Assembly: GCA_944384865.1 (NCBI GenBank)
Contig: CALWVC010000014.1
Coordinates: 1 to 13,967 of the forward strand
Length of the DNA stretch: 13,967 bases
Source: an uncultured Clostridia bacterium
Lineage (GTDB): Bacteria > Bacillota > Clostridia > Oscillospirales > Acutalibacteraceae
Direction of reading: 5' to 3'
The translations under genes were made by a program, and so were the position numbers. Under the pieces are notes generated by a model, which did no database searches, had not been told where the DNA came from, and saw only the letters and a list, made by a program, of their open reading frames with translations. Shown here one piece after another: positions 13,462 to 13,967 of this stretch (positions are counted from its first letter, which is position 1; the number at the start of each line of letters is the position of its first letter).

Positions 13462-13967
13462 ATGGACGTTTTTGATCAGTATGAATCCAATGTACGTTCC
13501 TATTGCAGGAAATTTACCGATACCTATGAAACAGCAAAAGGCTCTGTCCTCCGAGACGCAAAGGGCGATGAGTATCTGGACTTTTTCGCAGGCGCAGGCG
13601 CGCTGAATTATGGGCATTCCAACCCGGCGATCATGGAGCCGGTGATCCGATATATGCAAAACGGCGGCATTATCCACGCGCTGGACATGCATACCGTGGC
13701 AAAGGCGTCTTTTATTGAAACGTTTGAAACCAAGATTCTGCGCCCGAGAGGATTGGATTATAAAATCATGTTCTGTGGTCCTACCGGAACCAACGCGGTA
13801 GAATCCGCGCTGAAACTGGCGCGTAAAAACAAAAACCGGCGCGGTGTATTTGCATTTACCGGCGGCTTTCACGGCATGACCCAGGGCAGCATGGCTGTCA
13901 CTTCCGACGCCGAGATCCGCAACAGCGCCGGCGTGCCGCTGTATAATACGACCTATATTCCCTATCC
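13462..13967 (+). CDS. ectB: Diaminobutyrate--2-oxoglutarate aminotransferase, EctB type (3' end outside window)
   Basis: The first 168 residues of a class III PLP aminotransferase; the frame is open to the window edge. AAGGG (13448-13452) is 9 nt before ATG 13462. The N terminus (DQYESNVRSYCRKF), FFAGAGALNYGH (41-52), the A-L-D-M-H-T-V-A-K segment (73-81), F-C-G-P-T-G-T-N-A (104-112) and the T-G-G-F-H-G-M-T stretch (133-140) are close to EctB, which makes L-2,4-diaminobutyrate from aspartate semialdehyde with glutamate as amino donor. A normal EctB has about 420 residues, so the PLP lysine lies beyond the edge. Diaminobutyrate may feed ectoine, a siderophore or a peptide; the deciding genes are outside the window. 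The general fold is certain, EctB specificity likely. Confidence 0.88.
   Translation, partial: MDVFDQYESNVRSYCRKFTDTYETAKGSVLRDAKGDEYLDFFAGAGALNYGHSNPAIMEPVIRYMQNGGIIHALDMHTVAKASFIETFETKILRPRGLDYKIMFCGPTGTNAVESALKLARKNKNRRGVFAFTGGFHGMTQGSMAVTSDAEIRNSAGVPLYNTTYIPY

Overview
The window looks like chromosome of a low-to-mid G+C Firmicute, most likely an anaerobic Clostridia of the Oscillospirales/Ruminococcaceae kind. The basis is purine-rich Shine-Dalgarno sites 8-10 nt before starts, frequent TTG starts, sigma-A-type promoters with 17-bp spacers, AT-rich gaps between more GC-rich genes, and a glutamate dehydrogenase that keeps the Clostridium symbiosum active-site positions at the same residue numbers. 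Taxonomy is inference. No tRNA, rRNA, CRISPR array, insertion sequence or phage gene was seen.

Layout. 1-105: a long hairpin that probably ends a small DUF378 membrane protein gene (106-324, minus). Divergent from it are three plus-strand genes: a class B penicillin-binding protein (458-2011), a membrane-anchored NodB-type polysaccharide deacetylase (2151-3053) and a DegV-family fatty-acid-binding protein (3167-4027). The first two are envelope enzymes, and the second and third have visible promoters of their own. A terminator that works in both directions (4034-4084) separates degV from a convergent tspO gene (4250-4723, minus). A gene-poor 0.5-kb gap with AT-rich direct repeats precedes gdhA (5228-6559, plus), whose terminator also looks bidirectional.

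6727-8457 (minus) encodes the most unusual product: a 576-residue membrane protein with two zinc ribbons and, after its last membrane span, ten Cys/His modules of the form C-x4-C-x10-C-x2-H. Eight of these repeat at an exact 21-residue period. Next comes a P2A-type calcium P-ATPase (8657-11311, minus). It is divergent from an MsbA/BmrA-like ABC half-transporter (11599-13395, plus). The window ends inside a diaminobutyrate aminotransferase gene of the EctB type (13462 to the edge), whose promoter -35 box overlaps the ABC stop codon.

Most genes carry their own promoter and terminator, so this reads as housekeeping, envelope and transport genes rather than one operon. I found no clear multi-gene novel system. 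The best candidate for undescribed biology is the Cys/His-repeat membrane protein. Secondary interest lies in an operator-like dyad on the ABC promoter, a TACA-N2-TGTA palindrome between the repeat gene and the ATPase gene, and the partial ectB.
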